Shown here: piece after piece, positions 16,472 to 24,197 of the stretch
Numbering within the stretch: position 1 is the stretch's first letter
Layout: every line of letters starts with the position of its first letter
NCBI RefSeq assembly: GCF_005222705.1
Contig: NZ_STGF01000032.1
Span: 18,171-82,170 of the forward strand
Direction: 5' to 3'
DNA: 64,000 nucleotides
Origin: Paenibacillus sp. SY21-1
GTDB taxonomy: Bacteria > Bacillota > Bacilli > Paenibacillales > Paenibacillaceae
Program-made: the position numbers and the translations under genes
Notes under the pieces: generated by a model
Told to the model about the DNA's origin: nothing
What the model saw: only the letters and a program-made list of their open reading frames with translations
Databases searched by the model: none

Positions 16472-16894
16472 GTGCCGACACCGAGCATGGAAGATTACTT
16501 GGAAAGAATTTATAAGCTGATTGACGAAAAAGGATATGCTAGGGTCTCGGATATTGCCGAAGGTCTTGAGGTTCACCCGTCGTCCGTCACGAAGATGATT
16601 CAGAAGCTCGACAAGGATCAATATTTGATTTACGAGAAGTATCGGGGTCTTGTATTGACAAACAAAGGCAAGAAGATGGGGAAGCGGCTTGTTGACCGCC
16701 ATCAGCTGCTTGAATCGTTTCTGACGACCATTGGCGTTCAGGAGGAAAATATTTATCAGGATGTAGAAGGAATCGAGCATCATCTCAGCTGGGATTCGAT
16801 TACATGCATCGAGACGCTGGTTGAATATTTTCGCAGGGACTCGGCTCGTTTGGACGAGCTGAGGGCCATTCGTTCCGAAATGGACAATGAATAA
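16472..16894 (+). CDS. mntR: Manganese transport regulator MntR
   Basis: 140-residue DtxR-family repressor. Seen: N-terminal winged helix (MEDYLERIYKLI, RVSDIAEGLEVHPSSVTKMIQKL) with Asp and Glu ligands typical of MntR, and the dimerisation domain with EGIEHHLSWDSI, which carries the conserved metal-binding His. It lacks the SH3-like third domain of DtxR/IdeR, as expected for MntR. It should repress manganese uptake genes when Mn(II) is high. GTG start after an AGGGGG site. No transporter lies beside it. Confidence 0.93.
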   Translation: MPTPSMEDYLERIYKLIDEKGYARVSDIAEGLEVHPSSVTKMIQKLDKDQYLIYEKYRGLVLTNKGKKMGKRLVDRHQLLESFLTTIGVQEENIYQDVEGIEHHLSWDSITCIETLVEYFRRDSARLDELRAIRSEMDNE

Positions 16895-16923
16895 TACATA
16901 AGCATAGCCTCTTCGGTTGAAGC

Positions 16924-16965
16924 AAAAAAGCCGTTCGCCCTCTTACCGGGTGAACGGCTTTTTTG
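16924..16965. terminator. Bidirectional terminator mntR / DUF gene
   Basis: AAAAAAGCCGTTCGCCC and GGGTGAACGGCTTTTTT form a long stem with A- and T-tracts on either side, serving both convergent genes. Confidence 0.93.
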
Positions 16966-16979
16966 TTATGGAATTTGCA

Positions 16980-17297
16980 TTAATGGTATTTAGGCAAATC
17001 GTCATCATCCTTGCCGCCTTCAATGACACGAAACGGAACCGTCTTCGAGCGAGGCTTGGAGGTACGGGATTTGGCTTGCGAGCTGCGGCCCGGTTTGACG
17101 TGAGATCTGGACGAATTCCCTCGCGCCCGCTCGAGAAATGCAGGCGGGTATTTATACAGAAGAAAAATACCGCCCAGCACGACGACCGGGATAACGAAGC
17201 CAAGCGGGTTTCGTAAAAGCATGTAGACCAGACCGATCGCCGCAAGCGCTACGATTGCAATAGTCCACACATTCCATTTGCCAGACATTCTGTTCAT
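16980..17297 (-). CDS. Small membrane protein with basic tail, unknown
   Basis: 105-residue protein. Two hydrophobic segments (about residues 10-28 and 32-49) are followed by a strongly basic Ser/Arg/Lys-rich region (RARGNSSRSHVKPGRSSQ to PRSK) and an acidic DDDD near the end. AAAGGCGG lies 7 bases before the ATG. It lies 66 bp downstream of yqhQ on the same strand and is probably cotranscribed. I do not recognise a named family; the tail could bind nucleic acid or membrane phosphates, but that is a guess. Confidence 0.7.
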   Translation of the reverse strand: MNRMSGKWNVWTIAIVALAAIGLVYMLLRNPLGFVIPVVVLGGIFLLYKYPPAFLERARGNSSRSHVKPGRSSQAKSRTSKPRSKTVPFRVIEGGKDDDDLPKYH

Positions 17298-17363
17298 CCT
17301 AAAACCGCCTTTCCTGATTTCGGTTGTGTCCTGAATGGACTGCCCGGCGCTTTGCCGTTTGGT

Positions 17364-18332
17364 CTAGGCTTTGATGCCCGACTGCGCATCCAGCTCCTGC
17401 ATTCTCTTGAAGGAAGCGATGGATACGGCAACGTGCTCGTCCCGAGGCTCTTTCGTCGTAAGCAGCTGAAGCCACAGCCCCGGATAACCCAGGTAGCGCA
17501 GCACAGGGATGTCGCGCAATGCGTTCGTCCAGCGCAGCACCTCATAGGAAAGCCCTAAGACGATCGGCAGCAGCAAAATCCGGATATAGATGCGTTCCCA
17601 AATCGTATCCCACGTAAAGATGGGAAGCGAGTAGATAATGACGCCGACGATAACGGTGAAAACGATAAAGCTGGAGCCGCAGCGATAATGGAGGCGGCTG
17701 TATTTCTGAACATTGCTTACGGTGAGGTCTTCTCCCGCTTCATAGGCGCTTATCACTTTATGCTCGGCTCCATGATACTGGAACAGCCGTTTGATGAGCG
17801 GTGTAAGCGAAATGAAATACAAGTACGCAAGCAGCAAAATAATTTTGATAAGACCCTCAAGCAGGTTATGTCCTACTTTGTTGTCAAACATCCCCGCGAA
17901 CAGCACTTCTTCGATTGCTGCGGGAGCGGCGGTAAAAATAAGCTTGCCGAAAATAAAGGAAAGCACGCCTGCGACAGCCACGCCGACAATCATGCTCAGG
18001 CTCCAGCCTCCGGATTTTTTCTCTTCCTTGACGGGAACGGGCTCGCCGGATTTCGCGGCTTCTGCAGCCGCCTCATCCTCGGCATAAGCCTCCATGGAAA
18101 AGTTCAAATGCTGTGAGCCTTTGGCGCTGGACTCCACAATTCCGACCACGCCTCTGACGAGCGGAATTTTCTTCAGCTTCTGTACCCAGTTTTTGGAGGT
18201 TCGTGGAACCTCGTAAAACACGATTTCATCATTTTTCCGTCGAACTGCCGTTACGTTGACGTGTTTGCCAGCAAACATTACGCCTTCAATAACCGCCTGT
18301 CCGCCATAAATATTACGCGAATCCTGCGGCAA
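17364..18332 (-). CDS. yqhQ: DUF1385 family membrane protein YqhQ
   Basis: 322-residue DUF1385 protein. Seen: the signature YGGQAVIEGVMFAG at the N terminus, a membrane segment near residues 110-135, two more helices near 155-190, FQYHGAEHKVISAYEAGEDL, and SRLHYRCGSSFIVFTV before two C-terminal helices. The biochemical role is not established to my knowledge. In B. subtilis yqhQ lies beside yqhR, as here, but in this window the two are divergent. Confidence 0.92.
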   Translation of the reverse strand: MPQDSRNIYGGQAVIEGVMFAGKHVNVTAVRRKNDEIVFYEVPRTSKNWVQKLKKIPLVRGVVGIVESSAKGSQHLNFSMEAYAEDEAAAEAAKSGEPVPVKEEKKSGGWSLSMIVGVAVAGVLSFIFGKLIFTAAPAAIEEVLFAGMFDNKVGHNLLEGLIKIILLLAYLYFISLTPLIKRLFQYHGAEHKVISAYEAGEDLTVSNVQKYSRLHYRCGSSFIVFTVIVGVIIYSLPIFTWDTIWERIYIRILLLPIVLGLSYEVLRWTNALRDIPVLRYLGYPGLWLQLLTTKEPRDEHVAVSIASFKRMQELDAQSGIKA

Positions 18333-18521
18333 GTGCTCGTCACCTTCCTTGATAAAATGTCTTCAGACATATAGTTGTGCCTTGTAATGCTATTGTACTT
18401 GATTAGCCAGTCAATTGCCAATGCATACGGAACGGCTGCCGCCGATCAAACAACGGAATGGAGCGACATTCAATTTCGCATACTAGAATAAATCCAGTAC
18501 GATTTGCGGGAGGCCTATATC

Positions 18522-19037
18522 ATGAGCAAACAAAAGCAGCAAAAGCAAGTAAATGAGGATTACACCGAGCAGCATCATACGAATATGTGGGGATATTGCA
18601 TAAAAATCGGATTTTTTGCGGGATTGATATGGGGGACGGTTCGTTGGATGCTTTATGAGATGAGCTTTACGAAGGAAATACCGGGCTTCGCGCTGCTCCC
18701 GTTTACGAGCGCCGACTTTCTTGCCGGCTTTTGGGGAACGGTGCTCGGCATCGGCAGCTTTGTGCTGTTTTCAATCCTGGCTTCGCTGCTCTACAAGGCC
18801 GTGCTCGGGAAATGGAGAGGTCCGATACCGGGCATGATTTACGGTCTGGCGTGGTGGGGAATTATTTTTGCGGGAATCGGTCCTTGGCTAGGCTTGTCCC
18901 ATTGGCTTACGCAAGCGGGTTGGAATTCAATCAGCACGGAAATATGCGTATTTTTGCTGTGGGGCGTATTTATCGGCTATTCCATCGCCTTTGAATTTAC
19001 GGATGAGGCATCGAGGGAGCCGATCCAGGCCCGCTGA
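18522..19037 (+). CDS. yqhR: YqhR family membrane protein
   Basis: 171-residue integral membrane protein with about four helices; the N terminus is a polar Gln/Lys-rich stretch. ATG 18522 is chosen because GGGAGG lies 8 bases upstream; an earlier ATG overlaps that site. It resembles YqhR in size, topology and position (between yqhQ and aroQ). Function unknown. It is followed after 92 bp by aroQ. Confidence 0.82.
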   Translation: MSKQKQQKQVNEDYTEQHHTNMWGYCIKIGFFAGLIWGTVRWMLYEMSFTKEIPGFALLPFTSADFLAGFWGTVLGIGSFVLFSILASLLYKAVLGKWRGPIPGMIYGLAWWGIIFAGIGPWLGLSHWLTQAGWNSISTEICVFLLWGVFIGYSIAFEFTDEASREPIQAR

Positions 19038-19129
19038 AAGAGTAATGCTTCTCAAGTGCCGCGTATTTGTGGTAAAATGTCTAATGGCATTTGAACCTGG
19101 AATGCTGAAGGCGGATGAGGAGGGCTTTG

Positions 19130-19579
19130 ATGTCACATATTCTCGTATTAAACGGTCCCAATCTCAATATGCTGGGCATTCGCGAACCGGGTGTATACGG
19201 CACGGATACGCTAGCCTCCATCGAATCCCGGTTAAGCGGGAAGGCGGAGCAGCTAGGCGTACAAGTCTCATTTTTCCAGACGAATCACGAAGGCGAGATG
19301 ATTGATCGCATACATAGCGCTTACGGGAACGTTGACGGCATCCTGATTAACCCTGGCGCCTGGACGCATTACAGCTATGCGCTTAGGGATGCGCTGAGCA
19401 CGGTCGGCTTGCCGATTGTCGAGGTGCATATGTCCAACATCCACAAGCGTGAGGCGTTCCGGCACGTCTCGGTCATATCCGCCATTGCGGTCGGACAAAT
19501 CGCCGGTTTTGGCGCCAACAGCTATTTGCTCGGATTTGATGCGCTTGCCAGTCATTTGAAGCAAACAGACCCTGTCTAG
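19130..19579 (+). CDS. aroQ: Type II 3-dehydroquinate dehydratase
   Basis: 149-residue dodecameric-type dehydroquinase of the shikimate pathway. Seen: NGPNLNMLGIREPGVYG with the catalytic Tyr (residue 23) on the mobile lid, NPGAWTHYS in the substrate site, and VEVHMSNIHKREAFRHVS with the catalytic His. ATG 19130 follows GAGGAGG by about 7 bases. It heads an aroQ-peptidase-efp cluster. Confidence 0.96.
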   Translation: MSHILVLNGPNLNMLGIREPGVYGTDTLASIESRLSGKAEQLGVQVSFFQTNHEGEMIDRIHSAYGNVDGILINPGAWTHYSYALRDALSTVGLPIVEVHMSNIHKREAFRHVSVISAIAVGQIAGFGANSYLLGFDALASHLKQTDPV

Positions 19580-19596
19580 GAAAGGATGAATCGACA

Positions 19597-20670
19597 ATGC
19601 CCAATGAGAGAGTTGCAAGGCTGCGTGCGCTGCTTGCGGATCGCGGTCATGAGGCGCTATTGATCGGCAGCCCTTTTAACAGAAAATATGTGAGCGGCTT
19701 CACCGGTTCTTCCGGCATGGTGCTGATTACGCAGACGAGCAGCGTTCTGCTGACGGATTTCCGTTATCGTTCCCAGGCGCCCGAGCAGGCAAAAGGGTTT
19801 CAGATTGTCGAGCATGGCGCAAAGCCGCTGGAGGACGTGCGCGCCCTGCTGGCGGTCGAGGGCATCAGCCGGCTGGCGTTCGAGCAGGATCATGTTGTCT
19901 TCAGCGAATATTTAGCGTGGACGCAGACGCTGGCCGGCATTGTACTTGAGCCTGTTGGCGGGCTGGTCGAGGGGCTGCGGACGATCAAGGACGAGTCCGA
20001 GCTTAGCATCATGCAGGAAGCGGCTGAGTTGGCGGACCGTACGTTTGCCCATATTCAGCATATTATCCGGCCCGGCATACGGGAGAAGGATGTTGCGCTG
20101 GAGATGGAAATGTTCATGCGCGCGCATGGCGCTACATCCTCGTCGTTCGATACGATCGTCGCTTCGGGCGAACGCTCCGCTTTGCCGCATGGCGTGGCAA
20201 GCGATCGCATAGTTGGCGACAATGAATTCGTGAAGCTCGACTTCGGAGCCTATTACAACGGATATTGCTCGGATTTGACGCGTACAGTCGTTGTAGGCCG
20301 GCCGTCTGACAGGCATCGCGAAATTTACGAGATTGTGCTGGAATCTCAGCTTACCGCGCTGGCGGGCATTAAGCCCGGCATGAGCGGAAGGGAGGCCGAC
20401 AGCCTTGCCCGGGATGTCATCGTGAAATACGGCTACGGCGATCTGTTCGGACATGGCACAGGACACGGCCTGGGGATGGAAATCCACGAAGCGCCGCGCC
20501 TTTCCAAGCTTAGCGATACGATTTTAACCCCCGGCATGACTGTTACGGTTGAGCCCGGCATCTATATCCCCGGTTTTGGCGGGGTGCGGATCGAGGACGA
20601 CATCGTAATAACGGAAACCGGTATTAAAATATTAACCTCATCTCCGAAAGAGCTCATTCTGCTGGGATAG
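19597..20670 (+). CDS. M24 family Xaa-Pro peptidase (YqhT type)
   Basis: 357-residue creatinase-fold metallopeptidase. The N-terminal domain (about 1-125) has the proline-peptidase start SPFNRKYVSGFTGSSG. The C-terminal pita-bread domain carries the two-metal ligands: Asp in LDFGAYYNGYCSDLTRT, His in GHGTGHGLG, Glu in VTVEPGIY and Glu in GVRIEDD. It probably cleaves Xaa-Pro dipeptides or N-terminal Xaa-Pro bonds. Position between aroQ and efp matches yqhT of B. subtilis. AAAGGATG precedes the ATG. Confidence 0.92.
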   Translation: MPNERVARLRALLADRGHEALLIGSPFNRKYVSGFTGSSGMVLITQTSSVLLTDFRYRSQAPEQAKGFQIVEHGAKPLEDVRALLAVEGISRLAFEQDHVVFSEYLAWTQTLAGIVLEPVGGLVEGLRTIKDESELSIMQEAAELADRTFAHIQHIIRPGIREKDVALEMEMFMRAHGATSSSFDTIVASGERSALPHGVASDRIVGDNEFVKLDFGAYYNGYCSDLTRTVVVGRPSDRHREIYEIVLESQLTALAGIKPGMSGREADSLARDVIVKYGYGDLFGHGTGHGLGMEIHEAPRLSKLSDTILTPGMTVTVEPGIYIPGFGGVRIEDDIVITETGIKILTSSPKELILLG

Positions 20671-20698
20671 GTACCAATCATTCAGGAGGGAATCAGTA

Positions 20699-21256
20699 AT
20701 GATTTCAGTTAACGATTTTAAAACAGGCCTTACCGTGCAAGTAGACACAGACATTTTTACCGTGCTTGACTTCCAGCACGTTAAACCGGGCAAAGGCGCC
20801 GCATTTGTGCGCTCCAAGCTGAAAAACCTGCGCAACGGCAACGTGGTAGAAAAAACGTTCCGTGCCGGCGAGACGATCGGCCGCGCCATTATTGAAAACC
20901 GCGAGGTTCAATACCTGTACAACTCCGGCAACGAATACACGTTTATGGACAACGAAACATACGACCAGTTCAACCTGGACAAGAAGCAATTGGAATGGGA
21001 GCTTAACTTCCTTAAAGAAAACATGAACGTTAACATTTCGAGCTACCAAGGCGAAATCCTTGGCATTCAAATGCCGAACAGCGTTGACCTTAAAGTTATC
21101 GAAACAGAGCCGGGCGTAAAAGGAAACACCGCGCAAGGCGCAACCAAAAGCGCAAAAGTGGAAACAGGACTTAACGTTCAAGTGCCACTGTTTATCAACG
21201 AGGGCGATGTGTTGCTGATCGACACGCGTGAAGGCAAATATATTTCGCGCGCCTAG
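20699..21256 (+). CDS. efp: Elongation factor P
   Basis: 185-residue three-domain EF-P, which relieves ribosome stalling at polyproline. The loop KPGKGAAFVRSKLKN places Lys at position 32, the residue that carries the 5-aminopentanol modification in B. subtilis. The C-terminal domain ends with the EF-P signature (LFINEGDVLLIDTREGKYISR). Strong ribosome binding site CAGGAGGGA. A terminator follows 5 bp after the stop. Confidence 0.98.
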   Translation: MISVNDFKTGLTVQVDTDIFTVLDFQHVKPGKGAAFVRSKLKNLRNGNVVEKTFRAGETIGRAIIENREVQYLYNSGNEYTFMDNETYDQFNLDKKQLEWELNFLKENMNVNISSYQGEILGIQMPNSVDLKVIETEPGVKGNTAQGATKSAKVETGLNVQVPLFINEGDVLLIDTREGKYISRA

Positions 21257-21263
21257 TATGGCT

Positions 21264-21300
21264 AAGAACCGTCAGACCGCTGCGTCTGACGGTTCTTTTC
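21264..21300 (+). terminator. Terminator of efp
   Basis: AAGAACCGTCAGAC and GTCTGACGGTTCTT, a perfect 14 bp stem, followed by TTTTC. Confidence 0.93.
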
Positions 21301-21394
21301 GTGTAGACCGCAGCTAAAGCCATGATTATTCGCAGCCATGATGATGAATTGCAGCGATAAACAAGGGCAGCTGTATTCAATTCCGCTGCTTCTA

Positions 21395-21403
21395 TGCTAT
21401 AAT
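21395..21403 (+). promoter_or_regulatory. Extended -10 promoter candidate of lysC
   Basis: TGCTATAAT, an exact extended -10 element, 43 bases before the lysC start. The -35 region is poor. The leader is too short for a lysine riboswitch. Confidence 0.5.
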
Positions 21404-21445
21404 AACAACTTGTATGTATATGTCCAGGTTAGGAGTGAATCGGCT

Positions 21446-22699
21446 TTGTCTTTGATTGTGATGAAGTTTGGCGGCAGCTCCGTCGGCACGCCGGAGCGGA
21501 TGCAGCGCGTAGCTAAGCGTATTATAGAGAGACAACAGGAAGGCCATGATATCGTCGTAGTTGTATCGGCTATGGGCGATACGACTGACGATCTGATCGA
21601 TCAGTCGAAGCAGCTGAACCCCAATCCGCCTGCGCGGGAGATGGATATGCTTTTGTCCGTAGGCGAGCAAATATCGATTGCGCTTTTGTCGATGACCATT
21701 CACCAGCTCGGAGGCCGGGCCTTATCGTTTACAGGCTGGCAAGCAGGCATCCGTACGGAGGAGGTTCACGGGAAGGCGAAGATGACGGACATCGAGCCGT
21801 CACGGGTATTCAAGGCGCTTGAGCTCGGCAATGTAGCCGTAATCGCTGGCTTCCAGGGAATGACCGAGGCAGGGGAGATTACGACCCTTGGCCGCGGCGG
21901 TTCGGATACGACTGCGGTAGCGATTGCCGCTGCGATGAAAGCGGACGTTTGCGAGATTTATACGGATGTGGACGGCGTCTATTCGACGGATCCGCGTGTC
22001 GTTAAAAATGCACGTAAGCTCAATGAAATTTCTTATGATGAAATGCTGGAGCTGGCGAATTTGGGCGCGGCCGTGCTTCACCCGCGTGCGGTTGAGTATG
22101 CGAAGCATAACAACGTCAAGCTTGTCGTACGCTCCAGCTTTACCCAGAATGAAGGTACTAGTGTGAAGGAGGAAGCGGTCATGGAGCAAGGCGTGGTCGT
22201 GCGCGGCATCGCGTTTGATAAAAATGTAGCTAGAATTAGCATTTTGGGCGTGGAGGACGTGCCAGGCGTATTGGCAAACGTATTCGGAGCGCTCGCAAGC
22301 AATGGGATTGACGTCGATATTATCGTACAAAGCGGCGTCCAGGACGGCAAGGCGGACTTCTCCTTCACCGTTTCCGGCGACGATAAAGATAAAGCGATCG
22401 GCGTCATTGAAGCCAATCGCAGCAAGGTGCCTTTCCGCGAGCTGACATCCGAGGCCAATCTGGTCAAGGTTTCAATCGTCGGCGCAGGCATGGTCAGCAA
22501 CCCGGGCGTAGCGGCGCAAATGTTCGCGGCTATCTCTACGCTTGGCGTCAGCATTAAAATGGTCAGCACGTCCGAGATCAAAGTTTCCTGCGTAATTGCG
22601 GCAGAGCCGTTGAACGATGTCGTGCGCGCTTTGCATACGGCTTACGGACTGGATACTGCGGAGCAGGCATTTGTAGGCGGCCCTCAGGATCGCAGATAA
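21446..22699 (+). CDS. lysC: Aspartokinase (class LysC, alpha and beta products)
   Basis: 417-residue aspartate kinase, first step of the lysine/threonine/methionine/diaminopimelate pathway. Seen: MKFGGSSVGT (residues 6-15), GRGGSDTTAVAIAAAM, TDVDGVYSTDPR, and two ACT domains in the last 160 residues that bind the feedback amino acid. TTG 21446 is chosen because AGGAG lies 10 bases upstream. An internal ribosome binding site GAAGGAGG precedes an in-frame ATG at 22181 (residue 246), which would give a separate 172-residue beta subunit of the ACT domains. B. subtilis aspartokinase II is built this way. Diaminopimelate also feeds the cell wall and dipicolinate of spores. Confidence 0.95.
   Translation: MSLIVMKFGGSSVGTPERMQRVAKRIIERQQEGHDIVVVVSAMGDTTDDLIDQSKQLNPNPPAREMDMLLSVGEQISIALLSMTIHQLGGRALSFTGWQAGIRTEEVHGKAKMTDIEPSRVFKALELGNVAVIAGFQGMTEAGEITTLGRGGSDTTAVAIAAAMKADVCEIYTDVDGVYSTDPRVVKNARKLNEISYDEMLELANLGAAVLHPRAVEYAKHNNVKLVVRSSFTQNEGTSVKEEAVMEQGVVVRGIAFDKNVARISILGVEDVPGVLANVFGALASNGIDVDIIVQSGVQDGKADFSFTVSGDDKDKAIGVIEANRSKVPFRELTSEANLVKVSIVGAGMVSNPGVAAQMFAAISTLGVSIKMVSTSEIKVSCVIAAEPLNDVVRALHTAYGLDTAEQAFVGGPQDRR
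22165..22183 (+). promoter_or_regulatory. Internal ribosome binding site and start, LysC beta subunit
   Basis: GAAGGAGG (22165-22172), 8 bases, then in-frame ATG (22181-22183) within lysC. Confidence 0.75.
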
Positions 22700-22756
22700 G
22701 CAACGGAGCACGAGACGTTAAGCTCGCGTTCATACCGTTAAGTAAATTTACACAGC

Positions 22757-22806
22757 AAAAAGTTGTCCTCGCGCATGGCTGCATGCGAGCGGACAACTTT
22801 TTTTTC
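22757..22806. terminator. Bidirectional terminator lysC / comB
   Basis: AAAAAGTTGTCC and GGACAACTTTTT enclose a second stem CTCGC-GCAT/ATGC-GAG. A-tract on the left and nine T on the right. Confidence 0.92.
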
Positions 22807-22843
22807 GAGGAATAAGCCTTTTAGAGCTTTACACGTTTTATTT

Positions 22844-22897
22844 CAACGCGAAACGTTAGCCTCGCAGCCGGATGACGGCGGTAGCCGTTTACGCTTG
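22844..22897 (+). repeat. Dispersed hairpin element, copy 2 of 3
   Basis: ACGCGAAACGTTAGC (22846-22860) and GCCGTTTACGCTTG (22884-22897), with inner hairpin GCCG-GATGA-CGGC. It lies between the lysC terminator and the 3' end of comB. Confidence 0.75.
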
Positions 22898-22907
22898 TTA
22901 CAGCCGT

Positions 22908-23618
22908 TTAACCGCGAATCAGGCCGTCCCCGCTCAGCCTTGGAACCGTATCGAAGCGATCAAGCTCCGAGCAGGCCTCGATATCCTTTCGCATGCCAAG
23001 CTTCAGCAAACGCCGCCCCGTTGCTCCTCCAAGCACCGTATCCACCACCGAATCGCGGCGATTCCGGTATAAAGCGAGCATCGCCATTCCGAAATCGTCT
23101 ATTTCTACCGGCAAGCTGCTCAAGGAACGCAAGCAGTCGAGCAGCAGTCCGGCGCAAAGGCCGTCTTCTATGGAAAACTCGTCATGGCTGCCGGCGCATA
23201 GCATGACGATGTCTCGGCGCAGCTCCAAGCTGGCTTTTGCGCAAGCGCTGGCATTAAGCAGCGCCGCCGTTAGCACGTAATCCGCGCGCAGCGCCTTGAC
23301 AATGGCTCTCGTCCCGTTTGTGGTCGTTAATACGACCCGTTTGCCCGCTACCCGCGCCTCCGTATATTCCAGCGGGGAGTTGCCGAGATCGAAGCCGGCA
23401 ATTTTGCGGCAGAATCGCTCTCCGCAGAGCAGATCGCCCGATCTTTGCAGCGCCCGCGCCTCCATGACCGTTTCGGCGGGAATAATGCATGCCGCTCCTG
23501 CCGCCATCGCCGATACAATCGTGCTCGACGCCCTCAGCACATCGATAACAATGGCCGTTTTGTGCTGAAACCTGGCCGAGCTTGCTTCGTTTACGCTTGA
23601 TATGACCTGTACCTGCAT
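22908..23618 (-). CDS. comB: 2-phosphosulfolactate phosphatase
   Basis: 236-residue ComB-family Mg-dependent phosphatase that removes phosphate from 2-phospho-3-sulfolactate. Seen: AIVIDVLRASSTIVSAMAAG, LCGERFCRKIAGFDLGNSPLEY and TTNGTRAI, all family signatures. Sulfolactate is a known small molecule of Bacillus spores, so a sporulation link is plausible here (inference). No comA-like phosphosulfolactate synthase is in the window. Monocistronic on the minus strand, with a repeat copy and a terminator behind it. Confidence 0.92.
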   Translation of the reverse strand: MQVQVISSVNEASSARFQHKTAIVIDVLRASSTIVSAMAAGAACIIPAETVMEARALQRSGDLLCGERFCRKIAGFDLGNSPLEYTEARVAGKRVVLTTTNGTRAIVKALRADYVLTAALLNASACAKASLELRRDIVMLCAGSHDEFSIEDGLCAGLLLDCLRSLSSLPVEIDDFGMAMLALYRNRRDSVVDTVLGGATGRRLLKLGMRKDIEACSELDRFDTVPRLSGDGLIRG

Positions 23619-23776
23619 CGTACTTTACCGCCTTTCAAGGGCTTTGCCTGCGCTGATGAATGAAGCTTTGCTCCCACTATATGCGCGTCCGGCTGGGCAT
23701 GTGCCCGTCATGAAACGATGTCCGCCGCGCATAAGCTAGAGGACAACCTTTTGTCAGGGGAAAGGAGGTGCTTCGT

Positions 23777-24043
23777 TTGCTTAACAAAATTGTAATGACG
23801 ATGGCATCGCTCAGACTGATGTCCGGCACCATTGAAATTTGCGCCGCATTGCTGATGCTTCGGCTTAATCAGATCGACAAGGCGCTGGTTGTCAACTCCT
23901 CGCTCGCCCTTGTCGGCCCGATTATATTAATCGCAACCACAACGATCGGCCTGGTTGGCCTGTCCGACAAGCTGTCGCCCGCCAAGTTCGCATGGGTCGC
24001 CGCAGGCGTTATTTGTCTCATGATCGGCATATTAAAAAAATAG
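23777..24043 (+). CDS. yqhV: YqhV family (DUF2619) membrane protein
   Basis: 88-residue protein with three hydrophobic segments, beginning MLNKIVMTMASLRLMSGTIE; charged residues are few. TTG 23777 is preferred because AAAGGAGG lies 8 bases upstream; a GTG at 23768 overlaps that site. Position directly before spoIIIAA matches yqhV of B. subtilis. Function unknown; a mother-cell membrane role would fit the neighbourhood. Confidence 0.85.
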   Translation: MLNKIVMTMASLRLMSGTIEICAALLMLRLNQIDKALVVNSSLALVGPIILIATTTIGLVGLSDKLSPAKFAWVAAGVICLMIGILKK

Positions 24044-24077
24044 CATTTTGCAAATCTATCAGTTTGGAAACGAATGA

Positions 24078-24107
24078 GTCATATTTTTGCCGTACAAGCA
24101 TACACAT
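24078..24107 (+). promoter_or_regulatory. Sigma-E-type promoter of the spoIIIA operon
   Basis: -35 GTCATATT (24078-24085), 13-base spacer and -10 CATACACAT (24099-24107), close to the sigma-E consensus. spoIIIA is sigma-E dependent in Bacillus. Confidence 0.75.
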
Positions 24108-24126
24108 AGGAACAACCGATGATCGT

Positions 24127-24163
24127 CTGTTCAAGTGAGCCAATCCCGTGCTGACTTGAACAG
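24127..24163 (+). repeat. Hairpin in the spoIIIA leader
   Basis: Perfect 10 bp arms CTGTTCAAGT and ACTTGAACAG around a 17-base loop between the sigma-E promoter and the spoIIIAA start. No T-tract follows, so it is not an ordinary terminator. Confidence 0.6.
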
Positions 24164-24197
24164 GGCGATAGGGATAAACATTCGGGAGTGAAAACCT

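Noticed and set aside
21303..21445. Lysine riboswitch before lysC
   Set aside because: The leader is too short and lacks the L-box conserved sequences.
23588..23599. CGTTTACGCTTG inside comB, matching the right arm of the dispersed element
   Set aside because: There is no left arm at the expected distance, and it encodes conserved comB residues; probably chance.
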